This document shows, piece after piece, positions 26,501 to 37,813 of a DNA stretch of 64,000 nucleotides. Source of the DNA: Monarcha castaneiventris obscurior (Eukaryota; Chordata; Aves; Passeriformes; Monarchidae); NCBI GenBank assembly GCA_026261815.1, contig JAMPIT010000258.1, forward strand, positions 7,369,501 to 7,433,500, given 5' to 3'. A program made the translations under genes and the position numbers. The notes under the pieces were generated by a model. It saw only the letters and a program-made list of their open reading frames with translations. It searched no databases and was not told where the DNA came from. Position 1 is the first letter of the stretch; each line of letters opens with the position of its first letter.

Positions 26501-28439
26501 GTACTGATTCCTTCCCAAAGGATGAGCTCTGCTTCCTCTGGGGCAGCAGGCAGCTCCTGAGTGTTTCCATCTCCTCTTCACTGATGAGGGGCTGTGGAGC
26601 TCAGTTAAGAGAACCCTGTGGAGTGGCTGGAGATCATTATTGCTGTCACTGGTGGTGACTGGAGAAGTGCTGCTACATATGTAAGATAGTGCATTTCTGT
26701 CTGATGTAAGATTTTTAGAGAGAGATAAATAAGATGTGCTTTGGTGTATTCAGTTTGTAATTTATTGTTGACCATTGCAAGGAAAATAATAAGTGAGTAC
26801 TGTAGATCAGAGTTCACGTCTTCAAATACAGATGGGTGAGTTCTGAGTCGATGGCATTTAAGGAAATGGCATTGAAAGACACTCAAGTAAAATGAAGACT
26901 TTAGCAAATCGTGTCTAGAATGTTTTTGTCTTGGTGTTTTTTTCCTTTTCCCTGCAGGTAAACTTTACTTTCTTGTTCTATATCATCTGAAGGACACATG
27001 CATTTTCTGGGATTTTGGGAATGATTTCTGGGGTTCTGGGATTAGACATCAAATTTAACAAGATGATATATAGCTTTGAGGAGACACAGTTGATGTACCA
27101 CTTAGCCTTCCCATAATTTACTGCGTGCCTCCGGTCTCTGGAGGGCAAGGGGTTGATCTACACTCCAACCTGACTTTATAAATAGCAAAGCAGAAGAGGG
27201 AAAAAGAAAGCAGGCTGGGGACCTGCCTGCTAAACTGTTATGATATGACAGTGATGCAGGTAGGTGACATTAAATGCTACTGTCTGCATCCTTAATTGTG
27301 AGTTGTCATCACCTTGGCCGTTTGAGGACGAATAATGTGCTGTTCATATTCCAGATTTCTATTCTTATTCATAGGACTGTACGTTCCAATGCTCAAATGC
27401 ATATGTATAATTTAAAAACAAAACCTCAGGTTTTTGGGGGTGGTTTTGGGTTTTTTTTTTTGTTTTTTTTTTTAGTGGAGACAAGGAGGGAGGAAAGATG
27501 TGAGTGTACCTTGACTGGTTTTGTGTGCAGTTAATTTTCCTGCCTCGAAAGCGTAGTGAGCTGCCAGTATCAGAAAGCCCAGATGGAAGAACGGTTGCTT
27601 ACAAGATGTAATGAAGATTAAAAACAAGCAAATGGGGCTGGGAGGTAAGGGGGCTCTTGCTCTGTAGTCATTTGCCATTTCTGATTTTGCAAATAGCTCT
27701 GCAGTGTCGTTCGATCTGTGCTTCAGCATAATTTTACCAGGAGATATTTCTGGCCTTTTGCTTCACAGTCAGGTCCCTTTGCTGGGCTATTAAGTTGAAA
27801 ATGCAGTCAAGTATTAACATCGAGGCTGTTTATGTAACCTCCCACTACATGGAACCCCTCCAGAACACCCTGCAACTGAGGAAGGGAAGGGGAAGGAGGG
27901 GATGAAAACCAAGACCTGGGTAGAAATAGTGCCTGCTCTGAGATGTAAATAGGTCAACTCCTTTCAACAAAAAGAAGTTAGGCTGTTGATATATGCCCCT
28001 CTACTTAAACTGTCATGGAAGTTCACTCAGCTGCATTCCAGCAGGGCTTGAGGCCGTTGGGGATGCATGAGGCATTGTTACAGAGGACTGAGAGAGGGAA
28101 GAGGAGAGAGGAACAAAGGCATAGCCAGAAAGGAGATAATACAGGTACTACACTTTGAGATTCCTGGTGGCACTGACAAGTGTTGATAACTCTGTCAGCA
28201 TCTGCCTTCAGAACACGGAGTCCCACTTTCCTACCTGCCCCTGTTTGTCCCAATAGGATGCTCACGGATGGCAGAAGTCTAAAAGTTCCTTTTTTCTGTT
28301 TGCTGCTGAAATGTATTTAATTTGCTTTGAACAAGAGCAAACCCAAATCCCAGGGCCTCTGAATAAGGGGGAGTTATGGAGGGGGAATACAATGAATGTC
28401 TTAATCCTGTGTCACCCTTTCTTTGAGACACTGTGCTAC

Positions 28440-28800
28440 ATTAAATTGATTTTGCAAATGAAAGCTAAAAGCTAAGCAAAAGCCACCAATCTATTTTGCC
28501 TAAAGATGATTTTAGTGCTCTTTATGTTCCCCTAAATGACAAACCAATTTGTTACCTGCCTACATAAACATTTGCCTATATTAGCCCCAGAAATGTTTTA
28601 TTTTTATTAGCCCAAACTTTATCTTTTTATGAAGACACAGGGGCCCAATAAAATTAGTGTGCAAATATAATACCCAATTTGCATTTTTCCATGGTCAGCA
28701 GAAAAGCTGAGTAAAATCAATTTGATATTAGGTCAGCATATACATCAATAAAGCATACGCTCACACAGGACCATTGTAATGGTTCCTGTAATTTCTATGC
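28440..28800. promoter_or_regulatory. Candidate conserved noncoding element
   Basis: A repeat-free AT-rich stretch with a perfect POU octamer ATTTGCAT at 28677-28684, several ATTAG and CAAT words, and few G/C runs. It is suggested only by composition and motif content; alignment to other birds or reptiles would decide it. Confidence 0.25.
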
Positions 28801-31450
28801 TGCCAGAGTAAAGAGATTAAATAATATTAAATGGTCCAAAATAGCTTTGCTTTTTAGAGGAATGTAAAAAGAAGGAGAGACTTTGGCATAAAACGGGCAA
28901 TAAAGGATAATAGTTGCACAATCTCCAACTTTAAAACATTGTGACAATGATCTCAGAGGCAGGCTTCCTGCAAAATGGCCCCAATTCAGCACAGCTCTCA
29001 TGCCAAAATTATGGTTAAGCACATTTTTGAGCGCGATACAAGTCCGTCAAACAAATCATGTACTTAAGCACCTGACAGAGTCAAGGACAGAGCCTGAATG
29101 AAAATCCAGGGATTGAAAGGTTTTGGATGCAGTTGTGAGCATTACATGCAGGACCATTGCAGAGTAGATGGTCCATGCACAAGGGAGGCTTTGCTGAACA
29201 AAACGCAGGCAGGACTGACTGAGCGTGGTGGGAGGTGAGGGGGGTCCATGAGCAGTGAGAGCCCCCTGTAGCAGTGCTACCCCATCACAGATCTGACCTT
29301 CTGTGGCTTTTGCATGGGAGACAAAGCACTGCTGCCTCCCATTTCAGGTAAGAGTACATAGCAGTAGGTGTCTGACTTCCAAAACCTGTAGTCCAGTCTT
29401 TGCTCATCACTCCGTGGTGCAAATGCCATCATTTTGAATTTCTGTCCCACGTAGTTTATTTGTACTGCTCAGACCGACTAGAAGAGGGAAAGAAAAACTG
29501 GTGTTTGTCTGACCTCACCAAGTCCAGTGGGATTTGGTAGTGACCAAAAATGCTGTTCCTTTGCACTCTTGTGTTGCTGAGATGCACGCTCTTACCTCAA
29601 ATGACATTTGTGGACAGAAGGAGCAAAAATAAATGGGATTAGGTGCTGATCTGGTCTCTTAGGAAAAACCAGAGTACAGTAAATGCTGCTTGGATTTGAT
29701 TTGCTAAAGCAGGTTAATGTGGTGGAGACGAGGCACTTGGGGCAGCCCTGACACCGGCGTTTGCTTTCGGCACAGATGTTGCAGCCCTGTTGGACACAGA
29801 CGGGCCAGGGTGGCACAGAGGGGTGTAATGCAATAGAGTTGTTTTGATTTCCTCTGTGGACTCTTTAACTCGCAGGGTTTTGGATAAAAAATGCTGGCAA
29901 CAGCCCACCTCGTACTGCAAAGTACCCGAGACAGGACAACAATATGGAATGCATTTGCAATGGATGACATTCGATTAAAATATACATGGGTATTTAAATC
30001 GAATTGTTATTCGGCCATATGTTTCTAGGGTAATGGATTTCCATGGATTAGAGCCTTCTGGTCTTCCAGAGATTGCAAGATTTTTCTAGTGGCTTGCCTC
30101 AAGTTTGAAGTCCTCTGCAAAGGAGAGAGATTCACTCCCAAGTTCTCCTGATGGGCACCAGCCTAAAGGTTTTCTGGACCAGACTTCTGGGGTCAGAGTC
30201 TCATCCTTAGTGCTACTTTGTGATCTTGAATCATTAGCTACATCATGTCTGCAAGACCTAGAGAAACCACAAATCTGCAATCCGATACTGGTCTGACAAG
30301 GTAGCAGAAAACATTCTGGATGTTGAGGAGTGAAATTCTAGCTCAATATTGTTATAGAACTCCATTTTGGTAGTGCAAATGGAATTCCATAAATTTAATA
30401 TTTCTGCTTGAAATGTCTAGATACTTATCATTAAGCTGCTATATACAAATATCGTCATTTTCACGTTTTTATAGTAGCATAAAAATGAAAATTGAATGAA
30501 AATGGCTAAGTGAATTTCCTGCCTTGCCGTGAAGGTTTACAATTTGATCTGACTGTCTCTTTGTAAGCAGAAAATGTTTTCTGTGCGACCCTGCTTTAGT
30601 TGCAGTAGTGCAATGTGCAACCAGGAGTGGACATTGCTGGTTCCTGGGGGAGAGCTGGGGGAGGGATGCCAGTGGGGTTGCTTTAAGTGATTGGCTTGAA
30701 CATGCCACAGCTTTAGAGGGGAAGGAAACATGGTTTGAGGGCCAAAAAGCACGAGTGATATTCAGAGTGAGAGATCTGAGCTGCTTGCTTGCAGCTAATG
30801 GAGTTTCCTTTCAGTATGACATTTGCTTGGTGCTGACCTCCATCGTGGTATCTGGAGAGCCAGAATAGATATTGAGGTTAGTCCTGTTTGTTCTGAACAG
30901 CACCTCAGATCTTCCCAGCTTTGCTCAGGGGAATCCTCCTCTGAGCAGAGGCAGGATGGCAGTGGGTGAGTAGCAGGACATGAGGAACGCACAGTGACAG
31001 ATTGTTTAGGTCTCAGTCAGAAGTCAAGGCAAATATTATCCATGATCGTGATAGTGGTAACCTTCAAAGGGAAAAGAAAATGTTAATTTCAATCTTCAAG
31101 ATACTTTCCAGAACAGGAAATGAAAACAGAACCATTCCATACTTTTCTTTCCTTTCTTTCCAAGAAAACCTGTTTTGTCAAAGAGTTTTGTTTCTAAGAT
31201 TCCCTGTTATGGCATTTAGAAGGGTAGAAGTGGTGCCACAACAGATGATTTCTCTGCATTTCCACAAGTCTCAAAGCTGTGGCTAAATGGAGTGTGCCTT
31301 TGTGTCATTTTGCTTAAGTGCATCTACTAAGCAAAGCTATACACTTCTAATCTTCTTAATTTTGATTGATCTTTTCAATCCTGGAGTAGAAAATAAGATG
31401 CATTTCTAATGCAACATTTAAATTAAAATATGAAATGGTGTTTTGTAGTT

Positions 31451-31660
31451 GTTTAGTGGGTTAACCTTGGTCGGCAGCCAGATGCCCACCCAGCTGCTCC
31501 CTCTTATCCAGGACAGGGGGAGAAAATAAGATGGAAAGGCTCATGGGTCAAGAGAGAGACAGGGACATAATTTACTGATTGCCATTGTGGGCAAAGCAGA
31601 CTTGACTTGTGGGGATTTTAATTTATTGCCAATTAAAACAGTCTTGCGTAGTGAAAATTA
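31451..31660. mobile_element. Bird interspersed repeat, probably endogenous retrovirus-derived
   Basis: The order gggttaaccttggtcggcag, agatgcccacccagctgctc, aaaggctcatgggtcaagag, gggcaaagcagacttgactt, then atttattgccaattaaaaca matches a repeat I recognise from many bird sequences and attribute to the endogenous retroviral (ERVL-like) set. I am sure it is a dispersed repeat, less sure of the class and orientation. No coding capacity is visible, so it is a short non-functional remnant. Confidence 0.55.
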
Positions 31661-33453
31661 ATTATAATAATGATTCTAATAACTGCTATGAAGCATAAAC
31701 AACAACAGTTTTGCAATTGAAAACAAAGAAAGCCAAAGCCACTAAACACCCCAAACCAATCCTCTGTCCCAAAGATTCCCAAGCAGGGCACTGCTCTGGA
31801 TCCAAAGAGGGGCTCTCATGTTGCTGAGCATCACATCTGTGCCGAGCCACTGTCCCTTTAATGTAATGCTGCTTTTCCAAGAGGGGAGGAAAACTCATCT
31901 TCTCTTGCAAAACTGCTCCCAGACTTCTCCTTTTGTTCTTTAAAGTTAAGTTTGCTGATTTATCTCCTTCCTCCCACACTACTTAATGTTAATGCAAATG
32001 ATGTGGGATGGTCATTGACTTCTCGGTGATGGTGTTGTGTTCCTTTTTGCTGCCTCCCACTTTTCTTCTGCCAACAGAATTGACCCTAGCAGCTGCTGGG
32101 TTTGCAGAGACTTTCTTTCTTATATTTCTTTGCCTCTGGGGCTCAAAAACATCAGAGAATGGTGAAGCTGGTGTAAGAAAGAACAAATGAATGTCTGAGT
32201 TATAGGGAGAGCAGCTGCAGGACTTTGAGATGCTAAGGAAATAAAAGAAGAAACCTGCTGCAATTGTCTCCTGAGAACAGCAAAAAAATGTATTGATTGT
32301 TCCTATGGCTCTGTTAGGTGTCATTTGCCATGGGGAAAACTGAGCATTTCTAAGAATTTGGGAAATTAAAAAGATTAACTAAGGTATGGTCTTGAGGACT
32401 CTCACACATCTTTGAAAATAAAAGTCAAATTTTGGATATGTGTGTAATACCTAATTAAAATGGGAAAAAAAAAAAAAAGAGCTTGGATTTAGTTTCCAGC
32501 CTGTAAACTTTTTACTTCAAAACAAAGATTTAAACTCTCTCTAGCAATTGGAGCCTGCTGTGATTAGCGTTACCCCTGCTGTGTGTGTTCAGGTTGAGAT
32601 AAAACATCTAACTGAGGTCCTGACCTCTTATAGTCTTTAAAATTCCCAGAACCCATTTTGAAAGAGGATCATTTTTATTTGCTGTTTATTAAATGCAGTC
32701 ACAGCACAAACAAAGGAAGGATCTTGCTTGACCCATGTAGTTTGTGGCTGAAGCAGGTGGCCAAAGTGGTGTGGTTTCAAAACTGAGAGATTAACCCATG
32801 TTAAGTTCAGCATAGTTGGGATCTAAATCTGCCTTCCACCTACCTGTAATTTGAAGAGGAAATGGCACATTTTCATGCCCTCACTGAGAAGGTTCCTAGA
32901 TTTAATCTTGGTCTCTTTTCTATCCTTTTTTATTTTTTTCAACTTTTCTTTCAGTTAGGGCTGATACAGTCCCAAACACTTAACAGATTTTTAAAAAATC
33001 ACCTCTAAATCCTCCAGAGCAAAGCCTAATAAATATAATTTGTAGCACCTTGCCATTGCTTGGCACTGTTAAGGCTTGTACCAAGTGTAATGCAGGGTGC
33101 AATTGGCTTTACCTTGACTGGAGCCCCAGCGCTGTGGCTGTGGCCCAGGGGGACATTTATCACGAGTGAGAGCACAATTACAGCACAGTTAAACTCGCTG
33201 CAGTAAATCTGGGGGTTTAAAAGGAGAGCTAAAGTTGTTGTTGCAGGTTTGGCTGCATGTCATTAGTCTGGGAAGGAGAGCTGGTGACGCTGCCTCTTTG
33301 GTTATGGACTGTGGTTGTTTATAACATATGACCAATTTTATTAAAATTATGTGTTTTCAAAATGAACTGTTGCTTGTTCTTACATCTGGGGCGCAGTTTA
33401 AGGATCTTTATTTCTCTTTTTTCTCCTCTGTCCCCTGCCCTTTCCTGCTGCAG

Positions 33454-33543
33454 CAAACCTGCTTCCAGGGGCTGAACAGAAAGTGGTGTTCATCACTGCA
33501 CGGGTCCATTCTGGGGAAACACCCTCCTCCTTCGTCTGCCAAG
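33454..33543 (+). CDS. AGBL4: AGBL4 (CCP6) internal exon with the HxxE zinc-binding motif
   Basis: This is an internal coding exon of cytosolic carboxypeptidase 6, a cytoplasmic M14-family zinc peptidase that trims glutamate side chains and C-terminal glutamates from tubulin and some other proteins. The acceptor is a long pyrimidine tract ending in gctgcag, and the donor is CAAG|gtgagt. The exon is 90 bases: two bases completing a split codon, 29 codons, then one base (phase 1 at both ends). It reads NLLPGAEQK, then VVFITARVHSGETPSSF, then VCQ. This matches the vertebrate CCP6 block known as GAEQKVVFIT-RVHPGETPSSFVCQG and is closer to it than to CCP1, 2, 3 or 5. The zinc ligands are His at 33507-33509 and Glu at 33516-33518. 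The residue between them that is normally Pro is Ser (TCT). Family assignment is secure by motif, though made from memory of the family rather than by a search. The upstream exon is outside the window or was not found. Confidence 0.93.
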
Positions 33544-34970
33544 GTGAGTGCTGCACCAAGGTGGCAGATCCAGTGGCATCTGATTTCCTGCTGATGCTTG
33601 TGTTGGGTGTGGAGCCCTTTGGCTCTGAAATGGGACTGAGCCCACGTGACAGATTTTTCCCCAGTGAGGATATCAGTAGAATCTCTCCTCTAATACCCAG
33701 CTGCTCGTCTTCTCTGAGGCCACAGGAATAGATTGTCTCCAAGACTTGTGAATGTTTGCTGAACTTGGTCAGAATTGGACAGAACTGGGCTCTGAAGCTA
33801 TTTGGGAAGAACGAGACAGTCACGCTCATATGCAATATATTTGTGTAAAGCTCCTTTTCTTGGAGCATTTCCAGCCCATTTTCCTGGGGTTGGTTCTGTT
33901 AACTGCTTATTTTTTCTTGCTCTCTACTATCTCCAGCTTCTTTTCCATCACAAAGCAGTGACCCTAGTTCTCCAGTTGAATTCTAAGAGGCCTCTCTTTG
34001 TCTGAAGCTGCTGCTCTGAGGAACACAGCTCCCAGTGGCTGACAGCTGTTTCCTGCACAAAACACTCCTGCTAAAAATAGAAAGCAAATTGCCCAGCTTG
34101 TATTTATAAAGAGTTGTAAATCTCAGGCTTGTGGGTACAAATAAATAAATAACCCTGGCACGCCTTCATATAACTTCATTGTGTAGGTCTGAAATATTGT
34201 ACTTATGTATGTGGCTGTCTGCAGTGGTAAAGTGTTGATGGTGTAAATCAAAGCAGCTCCCCTGGAGCCAGGGCAATTTGGTAATTCACTGCAGCAGCCT
34301 GGACCTGGCCCTGCTGAGCCGATGAGTTGCATCAATCAAGCATATGCAGAGTTTATTATGTTGTCTGCTCATGATGCTGCAGACTCGTTTGCCACTGGCC
34401 CTGCTGGTACCCAAAGACCTCGGTGGGAAGGGTCTGGCACAGGTTCATGGTCTTCTCTGTGCTCTCCTCATCCTGGCAAGGGGCTGTGTCTGGCATCTCC
34501 CTGAGGCAAAAAGGTCAGCAGCTGCCCCTTGTGCTGCCCCAGCCCCGTGGGCTTTGCAGGACACTCTCCCTGCTGGCCTGGAGCAGCAAAGGTAAAACTC
34601 TGCCTCTAATAAAACAGTGCTTCAGGCTGAGAGCAGGAAAACTCAGTGAGTTTCCCATCTCCTGCCGTGCCACAGTCAATGCAGGGCATTATAGCACACA
34701 TGATGTTTGTTAATGAATATGGATTTTTAATTGGCTGCTTTGATTCTGTTTGTGGCTGCTGGCATAGCCCTGTGAAATGAAAGCTGAGGCATGCTGCTGA
34801 GGTGGTGCTTTGTAAATGATGTTATTTTATTTTGATAATGGAGAGTTTATTCAAAAGGGAAATAAAAAAAAAAGAAAGGGATGTGTAAAAGCGGGTGGCA
34901 TGCTTAGCCTGATGAAACAGCTAGATAGGAGTCATGCTCTGATTGTCTCGGAGAAACTTGGTGCTTTGTA

Positions 34971-35046
34971 GGAAAAAAGCAAAAACAAACAAAGAAAGCC
35001 CAAACAAACAAATAAAAAAGTAAGGAAAGATAAGAAAAATAACAAG
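34971..35046. repeat. A-rich low-complexity tract
   Basis: Repeated AAAC, AAAG and AAAT units on the + strand. It could be the decayed tail of a retroposed element, but no body is recognisable upstream. Confidence 0.75.
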
Positions 35047-37795
35047 GAGGTATCAAGGTATCAGTCTTGGAGGGAATACATCCAAAACTTGCCGTGGCTG
35101 CAGTTACAGCACATGCTTGGCTCCTTTGGGAGTGCCTGGATCCACAGGCACTGGGCTCTGCTCTGAGCTGCTGCCCCGTGCAGGCAGAGCTGCCTCCTGT
35201 GCAGAATTAGCATCCAGACAAGCAGAAATGGCAGACATTTCAAGGCCGTTGCAGCATTGTTTCTAGCACTGCCGAATGTGAAATTGGGTGCTTGCTCCAT
35301 CTTTGGAAACTTTTGTGTGGGAGGATCAAAAGAAGGGATAAAAAAGATTCCTCTGGCAGTCAAGTTGAGGGCACACTTAGGAATTTTATTTCTGGAGTCT
35401 CAGGAAGCTTTTTGGCATAGGTAGGTGTTGCAGATTTTATATCCAGATGCCAGCTCAGTGCATATGGAACATGTCAGGATTATTTTTTTCTTGGTAGAGA
35501 GATTTCTTCTTGAATGTTTGATTATGCTCACTACCTGGAGTATTAAGATCTGGAAACTGATCCCAAAGATTCCCCAGGAGCAAGCAGCATCTAATTGGGT
35601 GGAAGACCAGAATTGTGACTGCCCAGACTTGGAGAATCAGTCCACAGGGGAATAGATGATGAGTTAAAAGCTTTTATTTTTTGTTCTTCAACTTTTTCCA
35701 GTCAATTTTTGGCTTTGTTCAGTTCAGTTGCTGTCTTCTTTAAAGCCTGAAGATAATATCTGACTCCTTACTCATTTTTCTACCTGTCTTTGAGCTAGCC
35801 AGGTCCCTTTCTGCCCTCTTTGGCCTGCTCTCTGCTAAGGGACTTTTAGCTGTGTACTCCAAACAGGAGTTTCCTGGACCTGACAGAAGCTACCTATTAC
35901 AGCCCCCATTTTTTTTTCACTAGGCAAGGTCCCAGAGAAACAAGTTTTTAGCTTTAATACATCAGGAGATGCTTGCTCCTGTCTTTTGATCCTTTGTTCT
36001 CCACTTTACCCACATATTCTGAATCTAAGCAAGGGTTTTGTGTTCTTGTAGGAAACAAAACTTGTCATCTCCCTGTTCAAAATTGTTTCTCTGTTATCTT
36101 TCTTCATATTCTACTGTGAAGAATCCACTGCAAACTGAGTTTTGGATACAAATGCCCTCCATTCCTGTAAATGTGCAAATATTTTAAACTTGGATACACA
36201 TTTCTGTCACCTTCCAACTGTGGAGTGCTTGCAGCAGTAGCCAGACCTCCTCAGAATCATCAGGCACCTCATCCAGCAGTTACAAACAAATGCTATAATA
36301 TTTCACACATGGTGCAGCTGCCGAGCTGCAGTTCAGTTCCTTAAAAGGCAGACAAAACCCTGGAGGGCCTCTTCGTAAAAAGATGGATGAAGAACCTTTT
36401 GTTTCTGTTTTGGTCTTTTAAGAGTTGTCTCAACGGTTGGCCTTTTTAGGCAGTTTTCCTGATAGTTCTTCACTGCTTGTGGTGGAGCTCAGGGCTGGAA
36501 ATGGAGACCCAGTCACCAGAGAGTATATTCAATATATTCACATGAGCACCTTCCACATCCAAAGGTAGGATGGTGCTCTCTTCAGATGGTGATGGTCACG
36601 AGGAGCACTGATGTTTGTAGCACTTTTAGGGACGAGTAAGTAGGAGTAGGGTCCAGGATTAAGAGGATTTGTTTTCACTTTGCTCTTACAGACCATTTTT
36701 TAACCAACTGGAATTGCTGCTGCTCCTGGAGGGCTTTTGTAGTGAGCACAAAGAAGTGCAAATTCATCTTACAGCCTGAACTCATCTCTCTTGGGCTGTT
36801 CAGATTTCTGAGGGATTTTTCTGAAGTTGTGGGTTTGTATTATTTTCCTTTCTTAGCTATTTTTCCTCGTTTTTCTCCCCCCACAGTATTTAAGGAAATG
36901 TGTGCTGTTTTCTTTTCCATACTTTACTGGAAAGGCAAATAGACTAACTCTTACAGATGTCAGGGAACAGTGTGCACTAATGTGTGTAAAATCTGTGCAA
37001 GCCCCTCCCCTCCAAACACTGGCCATAAGCCAGCTGTCAAAAGGCTTGGGTTTTATCCAAGATCTGGCAATAGGAGTATTTTTAGCCCCCGGTATTCTCA
37101 GAGCCTTGTTTTCTTTCCTATGTTGGCTAGATTTTAGTTTCTTTGTGAGAGAAAAGCAACTGTCCCTCACGATTCACACACATGGAAAGTTGTGGGAGAC
37201 ACTCCTATGTTTAAGTTTATCCTGCATGCTCTGGCTTTTGCCAGCAGTCGGTAATTCCAAGGTTAAATATGTGTCTAGATGTACCAAGACATGTCTTTTG
37301 CTCATTGATTTAGCATGTTCTTTTAGTAGGATGTAATTTGTTGATTTGCCAGTGTGGCATCCACCACGCCTTCTAAATGCAGAAATGAAAATTTGTACCC
37401 TCAGCCTCTAATAGGGTTTTCCAGACTGGGATGCCAGAATGGAAAGCCCAATCCAAGACAGGAGAGAGAAGGAGCCCAAAGCTGAGTTTGTAGATGCTGA
37501 GCATCTCAGGCTAAGAGTAATTTGACCTGGAGCTGACCTTGAAGCTTATGGGCTGAAAAGGGAACAACCATTAAAAAGAAAATACAAGAAAAACAGACAC
37601 CTGGGATGCTTTTCCATAGGAAACGGAGCAAAAATTACTTTTCAATCAATCTTTTTTTCTTTATAGTTGCTTAAATGAATGCTCCCTCTTGCTTCACCTT
37701 AAATCAGATGATATGAAATGAAGAAACAGATTACACTGGGCAAGGTCTCGATTTTCTGTTTGCATTCTTGGTCTGTGCTTTTAACCCTCAACCTC

Positions 37796-37813
37796 TTGCC
37801 AGCAGAGGGCAGG
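37796..37813 (+). promoter_or_regulatory. CTCF-like binding motif
   Basis: TTGCCAGCAGAGGGCAGG matches the CTCF core pattern CCASYAGRKGGCRSY at 14 of 15 positions (37799-37813). It sits in the intron between the two exons, next to a poly-A run. Occupancy cannot be judged from sequence. Confidence 0.5.

Larger units (their letters stand above)
1..33453 (+). other. AGBL4: AGBL4 intron, 3' part (upstream of the HxxE exon)
   Basis: About 33.4 kb without any coding exon I can support. It is inferred to be intron because it ends in a strong acceptor (a pyrimidine-rich run from about 33409, then gctgcag) and no upstream CCP6 exon was recognised. The preceding block of the enzyme should end with a codon whose last two bases are CA. 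The open frames here are short, overlap on both strands and show no recognisable domain. The intron holds a 99-bp tandem duplication, AT repeats, CR1 and MIR-like fragments, a G-quadruplex motif and a probable retroviral-derived repeat, listed separately. Outside those I see only unique AT-leaning sequence. A short exon of 60 to 100 bases could have been missed by eye. Confidence 0.8.

Noticed and set aside
33398..33868. 156-codon open frame on the minus strand
   Set aside because: It lies antisense to the HxxE exon and its splice sites; the openness on this strand follows from the codon composition of the real exon and the pyrimidine tract. No domain is recognisable.
36902..37336. 144-codon open frame on the + strand
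   Set aside because: No recognisable domain, no splice or promoter context, and another frame is open on the opposite strand over part of it; consistent with chance.
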